Positions 1 to 6,685 are shown, counted from the first letter of the stretch. The stretch is DNA of 7,333 nt from a bacterium (GCA_028719205.1 JAQUKH010000056.1:1-7333); one strand, 5' to 3'. The notes: a model not told the origin generated them from the sequence alone. Numbers and translations are program-made.

Positions 1-253
1 CTTTTTTCGGCAGGCACTGGATCAGGGTTATTTCCTGATCAGATCGTATTTTTTCCCTGTCAATAATTCTCGCCTCAATATGTTTACCGAGAACGGACAT
101 TATTTTTACCTTAAATTTCTCCCTGTTATTGGAAACAAAAATCTCCTCACCGGCCGAACATCGAAGAACATGAGCTAAATGGTGGAAATTGTCGCCGGAT
201 ATTTTAACATTATCTCCGTCTAAGTCATTTTCATCAATAAAATATACCGGCAT
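1..253 (-). CDS. rsmE: 16S rRNA m3U1498 methyltransferase RsmE, N-terminal part (cut by window edge)
   Basis: Seen: an open frame starts at ATG 253-251 and runs 84 codons off the left edge. It begins MPVYFIDENDLDG, has HHLAHVLRCSAGEEI at about residues 24-38, and reaches ITLIQCLPKK at the edge. The HHL..VLR..GE motif, the short beta-rich N-terminal (PUA-like) region and the 'itL.q.lpK' entry to the SPOUT methyltransferase domain are those of RsmE. Known of the family: it methylates N3 of U1498 in 16S rRNA using S-adenosylmethionine; the knotted SAM-binding domain lies beyond the edge and cannot be checked. The start has a good ribosome binding site (AAGGA, about 6 bases upstream) and lies 19 bases after dnaJ, so it is probably the last visible gene of the heat-shock operon. 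In many Firmicutes prmA sits between dnaJ and rsmE; here it does not. Confidence 0.9.
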   Translation of the reverse strand, partial: MPVYFIDENDLDGDNVKISGDNFHHLAHVLRCSAGEEIFVSNNREKFKVKIMSVLGKHIEARIIDREKIRSDQEITLIQCLPKK

Positions 254-272
254 TATTTTCCTTAATACTATT

Positions 273-1463
273 TTATGAAAATAAATTCTTCACTTTTCTG
301 AAAAAATCCTTTACCTGCGGGAAAGTGCTGTCATCTTCTGTCGCCGCGAATTCTTTTAAAAGGTCTTTCTGTTTTGAAGTTAATTTTGATGGTACCTCGA
401 CAATTATCCGGACCAGCAGGTCTCCTCTGCCGTATCCGTGAAGATGCTGAATGCCTTTTCCTTTAAGGACAAGTGTTTTATGGCTTTGGGTTGCGGAAGG
501 AATTTTTAATAAGATCTTACCCTCCAATGTCGGAACTTCAATCTCACCTCCCAATGCCGCAGTTACAAAACTGATAGGCACACTACAGACTATATCATCA
601 TTATTACGTTCAAAAAAATCGTGTTTTTTCTCATCGATAATAACTATTATATCACCCGAAGGGCCTCCTCTAGGGCCGATATTACCCTTGCCGCGGAGCG
701 GAATATAATTGCCTTCCATCACTCCGGCCGGAATATTGACGGTAATAGTTGATTCACCGCTTACACGTCCCTGTCCTTTACATTGCGTACATGGTTTTTG
801 GATGATCTTTCCCTCACCATAGCATTTAGGACAAGCGCTAATGCTTATCGATTGGCCAAAAATACTTCTTGTAACCTGCCGAACCTCTCCCTTACCATGG
901 CATGTCGGACAAGTAACCGAATCAGCGCCTTTTTCAGCTCCGCTTCCACTACATCTGTCACACTTCTGAAGACGGTCTAATTTAATGGTCTTTTCTACTC
1001 CCTTAGCAATTTCCTCAAGGGTAAGTTTTAATTTTATATGTATATCCGAACCTGTCTGTTTAGCGGACTGCCTGCCGTCTCTTCTTCCTTCTCCAAAAAA
1101 CTCATCAAACCCGCCTCCGCCAAAACTATAACCGCCACCACCGCCGCCGCCAAATGCCTCCGCGAAAGCTCGAAGCGCCTCGGAGAGATCAACATTCTGC
1201 CATTGCTGCCCCTGGCCAAATCCGCCCATTCCGCCCGCGGCGCCTTCATGCCCGAATTGGTCATACGCGCTCCTTCTTTGAGGAACTGACAGAACCTCAT
1301 AGGCTTCAGCTACTTCCTTAAATTTTCCCTCGGCATCCTTATTGCCGGGATTATTATCAGGATGATATTTCAAGGCCAATGACCGGTAAGCTTTTTTAAT
1401 TTCATCAACCGACGCATCTCTTTTAATTCCCAAAACCTCGTAGTAATCTCTTTTTGCGGCCAT
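273..1463 (-). CDS. dnaJ: Chaperone protein DnaJ (type I Hsp40)
   Basis: Co-chaperone that delivers unfolded substrates to DnaK and stimulates its ATPase, in the cytoplasm. Seen, in order: a J domain at residues 6-70 with the HPD motif at 34-36; a Gly/Phe-rich linker at about 71-128, containing a run of seven glycines and a short helical stretch ([14 protein letters not shown]); four CxxCxGxG zinc-finger repeats with cysteines at 168/171, 185/188, 211/214 and 225/228; then the two beta-barrel substrate-binding domains and a dimerisation tail to residue 396. All four repeats are intact, so two zinc sites should form. Length is only slightly above the usual 370-385, from the long G/F linker. 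The gene follows dnaK after 18 bases. Its ribosome binding site is an unusual run of five G only three bases from the ATG, which suggests weak initiation or coupling to dnaK translation. Nothing is broken or missing. Confidence 0.98.
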   Translation of the reverse strand: MAAKRDYYEVLGIKRDASVDEIKKAYRSLALKYHPDNNPGNKDAEGKFKEVAEAYEVLSVPQRRSAYDQFGHEGAAGGMGGFGQGQQWQNVDLSEALRAFAEAFGGGGGGGYSFGGGGFDEFFGEGRRDGRQSAKQTGSDIHIKLKLTLEEIAKGVEKTIKLDRLQKCDRCSGSGAEKGADSVTCPTCHGKGEVRQVTRSIFGQSISISACPKCYGEGKIIQKPCTQCKGQGRVSGESTITVNIPAGVMEGNYIPLRGKGNIGPRGGPSGDIIVIIDEKKHDFFERNNDDIVCSVPISFVTAALGGEIEVPTLEGKILLKIPSATQSHKTLVLKGKGIQHLHGYGRGDLLVRIIVEVPSKLTSKQKDLLKEFAATEDDSTFPQVKDFFRKVKNLFS

Positions 1464-1481
1464 TTTCCCCCACTATTTTAG

Positions 1482-3452
1482 TTATTTCTTTTTATCTTTC
1501 TTTTTATCTTCATCCACAACTTCGTAATCAGCTTCAACAGCCTCTTCTTTTTTCGCGCCGTTACCTTCTTCACCCGCCCCGGTTGTTCCGCCCTCTTCGC
1601 CCGCGCCAAAACCGCCGGCCGCGCCTGCCCCAAAATCACCTGTACCCGGGCCTGAGGCTCCCGCACCTCCCGCCTGCTGTTTTTTAGCGGCTTCCGCGTA
1701 AACTACTTCAGCAAGTTTATGAGCGGACTTCATCAATTCATCCAACGCGGATCTAATAGCCTTTACATCCTCTCCCTGGGTAACCTTCTTCAATTCTTCA
1801 AGCTTACCATTAATATCCTGTTTAACCGCGTCATCAACTTTATCACCATAATCTTTTAATGATTTTTCAGTATTATAGATCAGGCTGTCTGCTTCATTTT
1901 TTGCCTCGATCAATTCTTTTCTATTCTTATCTTCGTCAGCAAACCTCTCTGACTCCTTGATCATTTTATCAATGTCTTCCTTTGCCAATTTCGTCGGCGC
2001 GGTTATCCTGATACTCTGTTCCTTTTTAGTACCCAAGTCTTTTGCCATAACATGCAAAATACCGTTCGCGTCTATATCAAAGGTAACCTCTATTTGAGGC
2101 AAACCCCGCGGTGCTGCCGGTATCCCTACAAGTTCAAACCGTCCAAGTTCGGTATTATCCTTTGCCAACTGCCGCTCACCCTGAAAAACACGGATATCCA
2201 CCGCAGGTTGATTATCGGCCGCTGTAGAAAATACCTGGCTCTTTTTTGTGGGAATAGTGGTATTGCGTTCAATTAGTTTTGTAAAAATTCCGCCTAACGT
2301 TTCTATCCCCAGAGAAAGCGGTGTAACATCCAGAAGAGTAATATGCTTTACCTCTCCCTGCAAAACTCCAGCCTGAATAGCAGCCCCCATTGCCACGCAT
2401 TCCATCGGATCAACACCATGCTCAATCTTTTTACCGCATAGATCCTCAACAAATTTCTGGACTATCGGCATCCGGGTCGGGCCGCCTACTAAAATAATTT
2501 TGTGAATATCGTTAGAAGTCAATTTTCCGTCGGATAACGCCTGTTCAACAGGTTTCCGGCATTTATTAATGATCGGCAAAACCAACTGTTCCAGTTTCGC
2601 GCGGGTAAATTTCATCTGCATATGTTTCGGCCCCTGCGCGTCCGCTGTAATAAAAGGAAGATTTATCTCGGTTTCCAGGGTCCCTGAAAGCTCGATCTTT
2701 GCCTTTTCCCCTGCCTCGCGTAATCTCTGAGCGGACATTTTGTCGTTTCTTAAGTCTATTCCATGTTCTCTTTTGAATTCACTCGCGAGATAATCAATTA
2801 TGGCATTGTCCATATCCGTTCCGCCCAATTGTGTATCACCGCTTGTGGAAATTACCTCAAATCCGCTCTTTTTTGAAGCCGCGTCATACCACATATCCAT
2901 GATCGTAACATCCAGGGTCCCGCCGCCCAGATCAAAAACAAGAATCTTATGCTCTTTTTCAGCCTTATCAAGCCCATAGGCAAGACAAGCCGCTGTCGGT
3001 TCGTTAATGATCCTTAAAACCTCAAGGCCCGCGATCGTCCCGGCGTCTTTTGTCGCCTGTCTCTGGTTATCGTTAAAATACGCGGGCACTGTAATAACAG
3101 CCTGGGTTACCTTATCACCCAAAAATGACTCCGCGTCTTGTTTTACCTTTTGAAGAATAAAGGCTGATATCTGCTGAGGAGTATATTCCTTCCCATAAAT
3201 TTTAACCTTGTAATCCGTACCCATTTTTCTTTTTATAGCCTGAACAGTTCCCTCAATATTTGAAACTGCCTGACGCCTCGCGGGTTCGCCTACCAGTTTT
3301 TGCCCGTCTTTTGTAAAAGCCACATAAGATGGAAACGCCTTGCCTCCGACTGTCGCTCCTTCGGCTGAAGGTATAATTGTCGGTTTCCCGCCTTCTAAAA
3401 CCGCCGCCGCTGAATTTGAAGTACCCAGATCAATTCCGATTATTTTACTCAT
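1482..3452 (-). CDS. dnaK: Chaperone protein DnaK (Hsp70), archaeal-like sequence type
   Basis: ATP-driven Hsp70 that binds exposed hydrophobic segments of proteins, working with DnaJ and GrpE. Seen: nucleotide-binding domain at about 1-370 with phosphate loop 1 (GIDLGTSNS, 6-14), phosphate loop 2 ([12 protein letters not shown], 173-184), [11 protein letters not shown] (205-215) and the adenosine motif VGGPTRMP (322-329); the linker [13 protein letters not shown] (373-385); substrate-binding beta domain to about 495; helical lid to about 590; then a Gly/Ala/Glu-rich tail ending [13 protein letters not shown]. Length is 656 residues, slightly long because of that tail. The chain passes from [12 protein letters not shown] straight to [10 protein letters not shown], so the roughly 25-residue insert of proteobacterial DnaK is absent. 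Residues [20 protein letters not shown] and GGTDMD differ from standard bacterial DnaK and resemble archaeal DnaK as I remember it. A strong ribosome binding site (GGAGG, five bases before the ATG) is the best in the operon, fitting high expression. Confidence 0.98.
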   Translation of the reverse strand: MSKIIGIDLGTSNSAAAVLEGGKPTIIPSAEGATVGGKAFPSYVAFTKDGQKLVGEPARRQAVSNIEGTVQAIKRKMGTDYKVKIYGKEYTPQQISAFILQKVKQDAESFLGDKVTQAVITVPAYFNDNQRQATKDAGTIAGLEVLRIINEPTAACLAYGLDKAEKEHKILVFDLGGGTLDVTIMDMWYDAASKKSGFEVISTSGDTQLGGTDMDNAIIDYLASEFKREHGIDLRNDKMSAQRLREAGEKAKIELSGTLETEINLPFITADAQGPKHMQMKFTRAKLEQLVLPIINKCRKPVEQALSDGKLTSNDIHKIILVGGPTRMPIVQKFVEDLCGKKIEHGVDPMECVAMGAAIQAGVLQGEVKHITLLDVTPLSLGIETLGGIFTKLIERNTTIPTKKSQVFSTAADNQPAVDIRVFQGERQLAKDNTELGRFELVGIPAAPRGLPQIEVTFDIDANGILHVMAKDLGTKKEQSIRITAPTKLAKEDIDKMIKESERFADEDKNRKELIEAKNEADSLIYNTEKSLKDYGDKVDDAVKQDINGKLEELKKVTQGEDVKAIRSALDELMKSAHKLAEVVYAEAAKKQQAGGAGASGPGTGDFGAGAAGGFGAGEEGGTTGAGEEGNGAKKEEAVEADYEVVDEDKKKDKKK

Positions 3453-3479
3453 ATTTTCCTCCTGTCTTTTTTTGTTAAT

Positions 3480-4079
3480 TTATTTTTTTAAGTTTTCCTG
3501 ATCTTTGTTATTTTTAACCTGCCTTATTCCTACTTTTACCATTGCTGGACGCAAAACCTTTTCATTCATCATATAACCTTTTCTAATTACTCCAACTACA
3601 ACCTCTTCCTCATTTCCATCACCCGGTTCGTGGCTTATAACCTCATGCTGATGCGGGTCAATTTTTGAACCTTCAGCCTTAATTTCAACCACACCCTCTT
3701 TCTCCAGTATCTTTTTTAATTCTTTATATATCATATCCACGCCCTTGTGGAAATTATCAAAATCCTTGTTTTTCTCCGCCGCGCCTAACGCGAGCTCAAA
3801 ATTATCGATCATCAAAAAAAGTTCTTTTATCAACGCCTCCTGAGAAAACCTGAAGATCTCCGCCTTTTCCCGCTCGCTTCTTTTTCTGAAATTTTCGAAT
3901 TCAGCGCGCAAACGCAACAAGGAATCACTGCATTCCGTGAAAAGCTTCGACTTTTCCTCTAATTCCTTTTTGATCTTTTCGAATTCTCCGGCTTCTTCTT
4001 TTTGCGATTTTATTTCAGCTTTTTCAGTTTCTTTTACAATTTCTTCTTTTTTATCATTATTACTTTTTTCCTCTTTCAC
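3480..4079 (-). CDS. grpE: Nucleotide exchange factor GrpE (GTG start)
   Basis: Releases ADP from DnaK and so resets the Hsp70 cycle; it acts as a dimer in the cytoplasm. Seen: a charged, Lys/Glu-rich N-terminus (1-45), a long coiled-coil helix with LRAEFENFRKRSEREK (57-72) and IDNFELAL (91-98), then the C-terminal beta domain with the family signature DPHQHEVISHEPGD (141-154) and VVGVIRKGYMMNEKVLRPAMVKV spread over 161-183. At 199 residues the length is normal. The start is GTG (4079-4077): no other start codon near it preserves the family length, it overlaps the hrcA stop TGA by four bases (GTGA), and a GAGGTG ribosome binding site lies five bases upstream inside the end of hrcA. That arrangement points to translational coupling with hrcA. 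dnaK starts 27 bases downstream. Confidence 0.97.
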   Translation of the reverse strand: MKEEKSNNDKKEEIVKETEKAEIKSQKEEAGEFEKIKKELEEKSKLFTECSDSLLRLRAEFENFRKRSEREKAEIFRFSQEALIKELFLMIDNFELALGAAEKNKDFDNFHKGVDMIYKELKKILEKEGVVEIKAEGSKIDPHQHEVISHEPGDGNEEEVVVGVIRKGYMMNEKVLRPAMVKVGIRQVKNNKDQENLKK

Positions 4080-5128
4080 TCCGGCACCTCACTTTCTTCA
4101 AATACTTTGTCCAGCGTCTTTTCCAATATCTTCGCGGTAATATCCAAAAGTGAGATCACTTTGGGATAAGACATTCTTTTAGGGCCGATAACAGCCAATA
4201 AAGCTGTCGCTTTATCACCTACCCGGCAAGACGAGGTAACTAAGCTGAAATTTTCCAGTTCAATAAAATTATTTTCTTTTCCAATAACAACCTGCGGCTC
4301 ATTTTTTTTCAGATAATAATTAAATATCTTGGATAATCTTTCTTTTGAATCCAATAAAGAAAAAAATGACTTTAAATTTTCTATCTCATGGAATTCAGGC
4401 TGATCAAAAACATTAATGTCTCCTGAAGAGTAAATCGGTTCATTTTCTTCCTTCTTTTTTATATCTGAAAGTATACGCGCTAATTCCTTAAATACATAAC
4501 GGCCTTCCTCATCGGAATAATTTTCTTTTAACAGGATATCTCTCGCGTCCATAATTCCGGATCCCATCAAATTCTCATGCATCCACTCGTTCCACTGATG
4601 AACATTCTGGACATCTACATCTCTTTTTACTACGATCACTTTATCTTTAACCTGAATGATATCCGTAACGAGAACTACCAGGATCTTCCTTTTACCCAGA
4701 AGTATGAATTCCACGTGGCGGAGTTTAACTTTCCCCTCAGTTGGAATAAATACCAAACTAGTATAATGCGTGATCCCCGAAATTATCTCTGATGCTTTTT
4801 TTATTATATCGTTCACATCAGAAGAATGGATGCTTTTAAGGGATGAAAGATATTTTATGTCTTTTTTCCTTAACTCAGGCTTTTCCATCAGCTGATCCAC
4901 ATAAAATCTGTATCCTTTATCCGTAGGAATCCTGCCGGCCGAAGTATAAGGCTGCCAGATATATTCCAATTCCTCCAGCCCGGCCATAATAACCCTTATT
5001 GAGGCCGAGCTTAATTTCGAACCGCAACAATCCACTAATTTATTTGAGGCGATCGGCTTGCCCGTCTCAATATAATTCTGGACTATTGCCTTTAATACTT
5101 TTTCCTGTTTCTTTTCAAGTTTTTCCAT
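4076..5128 (-). CDS. hrcA: Heat-inducible transcription repressor HrcA (variant recognition helix)
   Basis: Dimeric repressor that binds CIRCE operators and shuts off chaperone genes until heat shock; GroEL activity normally helps it fold. Seen: an N-terminal winged helix (KKQEKVLKAIVQNYIETG, then SSASIRVIMAGLEELEY) followed by the hallmark TSAGRIPTDKGYRFYVD, then the GAF-like domain to the end, 350 residues from this start. Known: family members nearly always have Asn in 'SATIRN[EV]M'; here it is Val, giving IRVIM. Start choice: ATG 5128 has GAGGT eight bases upstream and places the helix at the usual distance from the N-terminus. ATG 5143, five codons earlier in frame and abutting the operator, is the alternative (355 residues) with a weaker AAAGGGA site. 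First gene of the operon, so it should repress itself through the two CIRCE-like repeats just upstream. Confidence 0.95.
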   Translation of the reverse strand: MEKLEKKQEKVLKAIVQNYIETGKPIASNKLVDCCGSKLSSASIRVIMAGLEELEYIWQPYTSAGRIPTDKGYRFYVDQLMEKPELRKKDIKYLSSLKSIHSSDVNDIIKKASEIISGITHYTSLVFIPTEGKVKLRHVEFILLGKRKILVVLVTDIIQVKDKVIVVKRDVDVQNVHQWNEWMHENLMGSGIMDARDILLKENYSDEEGRYVFKELARILSDIKKKEENEPIYSSGDINVFDQPEFHEIENLKSFFSLLDSKERLSKIFNYYLKKNEPQVVIGKENNFIELENFSLVTSSCRVGDKATALLAVIGPKRMSYPKVISLLDITAKILEKTLDKVFEESEVPE

Positions 5129-5143
5129 TGCAGCAAACCTCAT

Positions 5144-5170
5144 TTAGCAGTCCCTTTCTTAGACTGCTAA
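5144..5170 (-). promoter_or_regulatory. CIRCE operator 1 (perfect inverted repeat, variant arms)
   Basis: The left arm TTAGCAGTC (5144-5152), a 9-base spacer (5153-5161) and the right arm GACTGCTAA (5162-5170) form a perfect inverted repeat with the exact 9-9-9 geometry of CIRCE. The classical arm is TTAGCACTC; here the seventh base is G, with the matching change in the other arm. It covers the predicted start of transcription of the hrcA operon, the usual place for a HrcA operator. Confidence 0.93.
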
Positions 5171-5173
5171 TTT

Positions 5174-5201
5174 ATAATATCATAAACTTTTATCTTGTCA
5201 A
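5174..5201 (-). promoter_or_regulatory. Sigma70-type promoter of the hrcA-grpE-dnaK-dnaJ operon
   Basis: On the minus strand a perfect -35 box TTGACA (5201-5196) is followed after 16 bases by TATTAT (5179-5174), one mismatch from the -10 consensus. Transcription should start near 5167, inside CIRCE operator 1, leaving about 40 bases of leader before ATG 5128. An A-rich stretch lies just upstream of the -35. No alternative heat-shock sigma factor motif is needed to explain control, since HrcA/CIRCE is present. Confidence 0.8.
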
Positions 5202-5209
5202 GAACTTTT

Positions 5210-5236
5210 TTAGCAGTCTTAAGTTATGACTGCCAG
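5210..5236 (-). promoter_or_regulatory. CIRCE operator 2 (imperfect copy upstream of the -35 box)
   Basis: The arm TTAGCAGTC (5210-5218), identical to the left arm of operator 1, is followed after exactly 9 bases (5219-5227) by GACTGCCAG (5228-5236), which matches the ideal right arm GACTGCTAA at 7 of 9 positions. It keeps the same variant base in both arms. It sits 66 bases from operator 1 and 8 bases upstream of the operon -35 box, so the promoter is bracketed by two operators. Binding by HrcA is inference. Confidence 0.72.
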
Positions 5237-5279
5237 AAGAAAAATAAAAATACGTATGGTAAAATAACTTTTTTGCTAT

Positions 5280-5285
5280 TATAAT
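5280..5285 (+). promoter_or_regulatory. -10 box of the lipid kinase gene; probable leaderless transcript
   Basis: A perfect TATAAT lies at 5280-5285 with seven bases before the ATG at 5293. The usual start of transcription would coincide with the A of the start codon. No Shine-Dalgarno sequence is visible upstream. The -35 region is weak (TGGTAA at 5257-5262, 17 bases away, 3 of 6 matches). Confidence 0.6.
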
Positions 5286-5292
5286 TTACAGA

Positions 5293-6204
5293 ATGCGCAA
5301 TATAAAAATCATCCTGAATCCAAATGCCGGAAAGGCCAAAGGCATCCTCCCTGAAATTACCAATATCCTGAAAGAAAAAAACATCACTTTTGAGGTTCTT
5401 CCTACCAATTTCCCGGGTGAGGCTAAGGCCCTCGCGAAAAAGGCGTCCGAAGATAAAACAGCGGAACTGCTTCTTGTGATCGGGGGCGACGGCACGATCA
5501 ATGAGGCTGTAAATGGATTGGTAAATTCAACTCTTCCTTTGGGGATAATCCCTGCGGGAAGCCTGAATTGCGCCGCGCGGGAGATCGGCCTTTCTCCTGA
5601 TCCTAAAAAGGCGGCCTGTCAGCTATTGGAAGGCAGTGTTAAAACTATTCATATAGGAAAAATTTCTTTTCTTGATAAAAATACTGATTTTGTTTTTAAA
5701 AACGAAAAAGAACGGTATTTTCTATTAATGGCCGGGATCGGTTTTGACGCTAAGGCAGTCGCCGATTTTAATCCTAAACTTAAAAAAATTATCGGGCCAT
5801 TGGCTTACGTGTGGTCCGGATTGAAACAAATCTTTTTTGTTAAACATCCGGCTATAAAAATTGAGACAAACCAAAAAGTAGTCACCGGTTATTCCTGCAT
5901 AATCAATAAATTTAAAACCTACGCGTGGTTTGATTTCGCGCCGGAGGCCGGAATTGAAAAAGATTTTTTCCAGATGTTTGTTTATACAAAAAATGACATT
6001 CTTTCGCTGATACGCTACAGTATCGGCGGAATGTTCGGATGGCACCGAAAGTTTTCAGACGTCGAATCCGGCTTGATCAGGAACGCGAAAATAACCTCCG
6101 GCAGTATAGCCTATATTCAGGCTGACGGCGAGTCGGTTGGAAAACTCCCTGTGGAAATAGCGGTCATGCCAAACGCGTTAAAAATTATGCTGCCAAAAAA
6201 ATAA
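5293..6204 (+). CDS. Diacylglycerol kinase-family lipid kinase (YegS/DgkB-like)
   Basis: Probably phosphorylates a lipid hydroxyl (diacylglycerol or a related lipid) with ATP at the membrane surface; the exact substrate cannot be read from sequence. Seen: an N-terminal catalytic domain starting IILNPNAGKAKG (6-17), the ATP-binding motif IGGDGTINEAVNGL (63-76), and GIIPAGSLNCAAREIGL (84-100), where most relatives have GT.N..A. The second, beta-sandwich domain contains MAGIGFDA (146-153) and the closing QADGE (276-280). At 303 residues it has full family length, without signal peptide or clear membrane helices, as expected for this soluble superfamily. The ATG start fits the family N-terminus exactly. 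The gene diverges from hrcA across a 164-base region and converges with the thioesterase gene, leaving it as a single-gene unit. CIRCE operator 2 lies upstream, but control of this gene by HrcA is only a possibility. Confidence 0.92.
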   Translation: MRNIKIILNPNAGKAKGILPEITNILKEKNITFEVLPTNFPGEAKALAKKASEDKTAELLLVIGGDGTINEAVNGLVNSTLPLGIIPAGSLNCAAREIGLSPDPKKAACQLLEGSVKTIHIGKISFLDKNTDFVFKNEKERYFLLMAGIGFDAKAVADFNPKLKKIIGPLAYVWSGLKQIFFVKHPAIKIETNQKVVTGYSCIINKFKTYAWFDFAPEAGIEKDFFQMFVYTKNDILSLIRYSIGGMFGWHRKFSDVESGLIRNAKITSGSIAYIQADGESVGKLPVEIAVMPNALKIMLPKK

Positions 6205-6227
6205 GATCATAAATTCTTCATGATCTT
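6203..6227 (-). terminator. Small hairpin terminator shared by two convergent genes
   Basis: AAGATCAT (6203-6210), a 9-base loop and ATGATCTT (6220-6227) form a perfect 8-bp stem. On the minus strand the stem is followed by one A and then seven T (complement of the A run at 6195-6201), the layout of an intrinsic terminator for the thioesterase gene. On the plus strand the stem runs into TTTT (6226-6229), so it may also work, less well, for the kinase gene. It overlaps the stop codons of both genes. The stem is AT-rich with few G-C pairs, so strength is uncertain. Confidence 0.5.
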
Positions 6228-6590
6228 TTCCGGGATCGCCATGGGCTTGAAATTATTATCCACGCAAACAAGCTGTGTATTCGCGATAACCAGCAGGGTG
6301 TCATGCCGCTTGGCCTCATGAATAAAATTCAGCGTAACCTTCGTTTTATCAGTGATCGTCGTAAGTATATCAAGTATATCTCCGTAGCAAGCCCTTGATT
6401 TATAATCAATATCAACATGGCGGACCACAAACATAATATTTTCTTTCACCAGTTCTTTTATGTCTATTCCCCTGTCTTTTAAAAATTCCGTCCTTGCCTC
6501 TTCAAAATATTTAAGATAATTGGCGTAGTAAACCACCCCGCCGGAATCTGTGTCATGGTAATATATTTTTTTTACTATTTTATTTGTCAT
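6207..6590 (-). CDS. ybgC: YbgC/FadM-type acyl-CoA thioesterase (4HBT hotdog fold)
   Basis: Hydrolyses acyl-CoA thioesters in the cytoplasm; in proteobacteria YbgC is encoded next to tol-pal, but no tol gene is visible here, so the physiological substrate is open. Seen: 127 residues, the size of a single hotdog domain, with the family motif YYHDTDSGGVVYYANYLKYF at 10-29 and EEARTEFL just after. Asp15 matches the catalytic Asp of E. coli YbgC (Asp18); the His found in the E. coli motif VVYHASY is Tyr22 here, which is a substitution I recall in many bacterial relatives. The later VVRHVDIDYKSRACYGD segment (55-71) is also typical. The ATG at 6590 has a GGGGGG-type ribosome binding site two bases upstream. 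It converges on the lipid kinase with 2 bases between stop codons, and is divergent from the uracil-DNA glycosylase gene. Confidence 0.9.
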   Translation of the reverse strand: MTNKIVKKIYYHDTDSGGVVYYANYLKYFEEARTEFLKDRGIDIKELVKENIMFVVRHVDIDYKSRACYGDILDILTTITDKTKVTLNFIHEAKRHDTLLVIANTQLVCVDNNFKPMAIPEKIMKNL

Positions 6591-6614
6591 AGCCCCCCTT
6601 TACTTTTTAATTTC

Positions 6615-6643
6615 ATTATAAATCCAAAAGTAATTTTTTAAAA
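6615..6643 (-). promoter_or_regulatory. Probable promoter of the thioesterase gene
   Basis: On the minus strand a perfect TATAAT (6620-6615) lies 24 bases before the ATG at 6590. The matching -35 region is poor: TTTAAA (6642-6637) at a 16-base spacing matches 4 of 6 consensus positions. Transcription would begin near 6608, leaving a leader of about 18 bases containing the G-run ribosome binding site. The region is very AT-rich, so chance matches are expected. Confidence 0.5.
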
Positions 6644-6685
6644 GAATAAATTTAATATTTTTTTATGTAAACAATAAAAATAAGT

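Noticed and set aside
1034-1300. Overlapping open frames on both strands inside dnaJ
   Set aside because: They lie over the glycine-rich linker coding region, where GC-rich codons keep other frames open; their translations show no family features and dnaJ itself is intact.
1454-1687. Proline/arginine-rich plus-strand frame opposite the DnaK tail
   Set aside because: It is the complement of the Gly/Ala/Glu-rich tail and has no start signal or family match.
5153-5161. AAAGG in the operator 1 spacer as the ribosome binding site proving the 5143 hrcA start
   Set aside because: It is weaker than GAGGT before ATG 5128 and the extra five residues are not expected in the family; kept only as an alternative.
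5286-5501. Minus-strand open frame over the start of the lipid kinase gene
   Set aside because: It is antisense to a clearly conserved domain, has low-complexity composition and no ribosome binding site; the divergent promoter reads the other way.
5365-5600. Lipid kinase motif GSLNCAA as a sign of an inactive enzyme
   Set aside because: Relatives vary at these positions (GT.N..A forms and GSGN in sphingosine kinases), GGDGT is intact, and the rest of the protein is full length.
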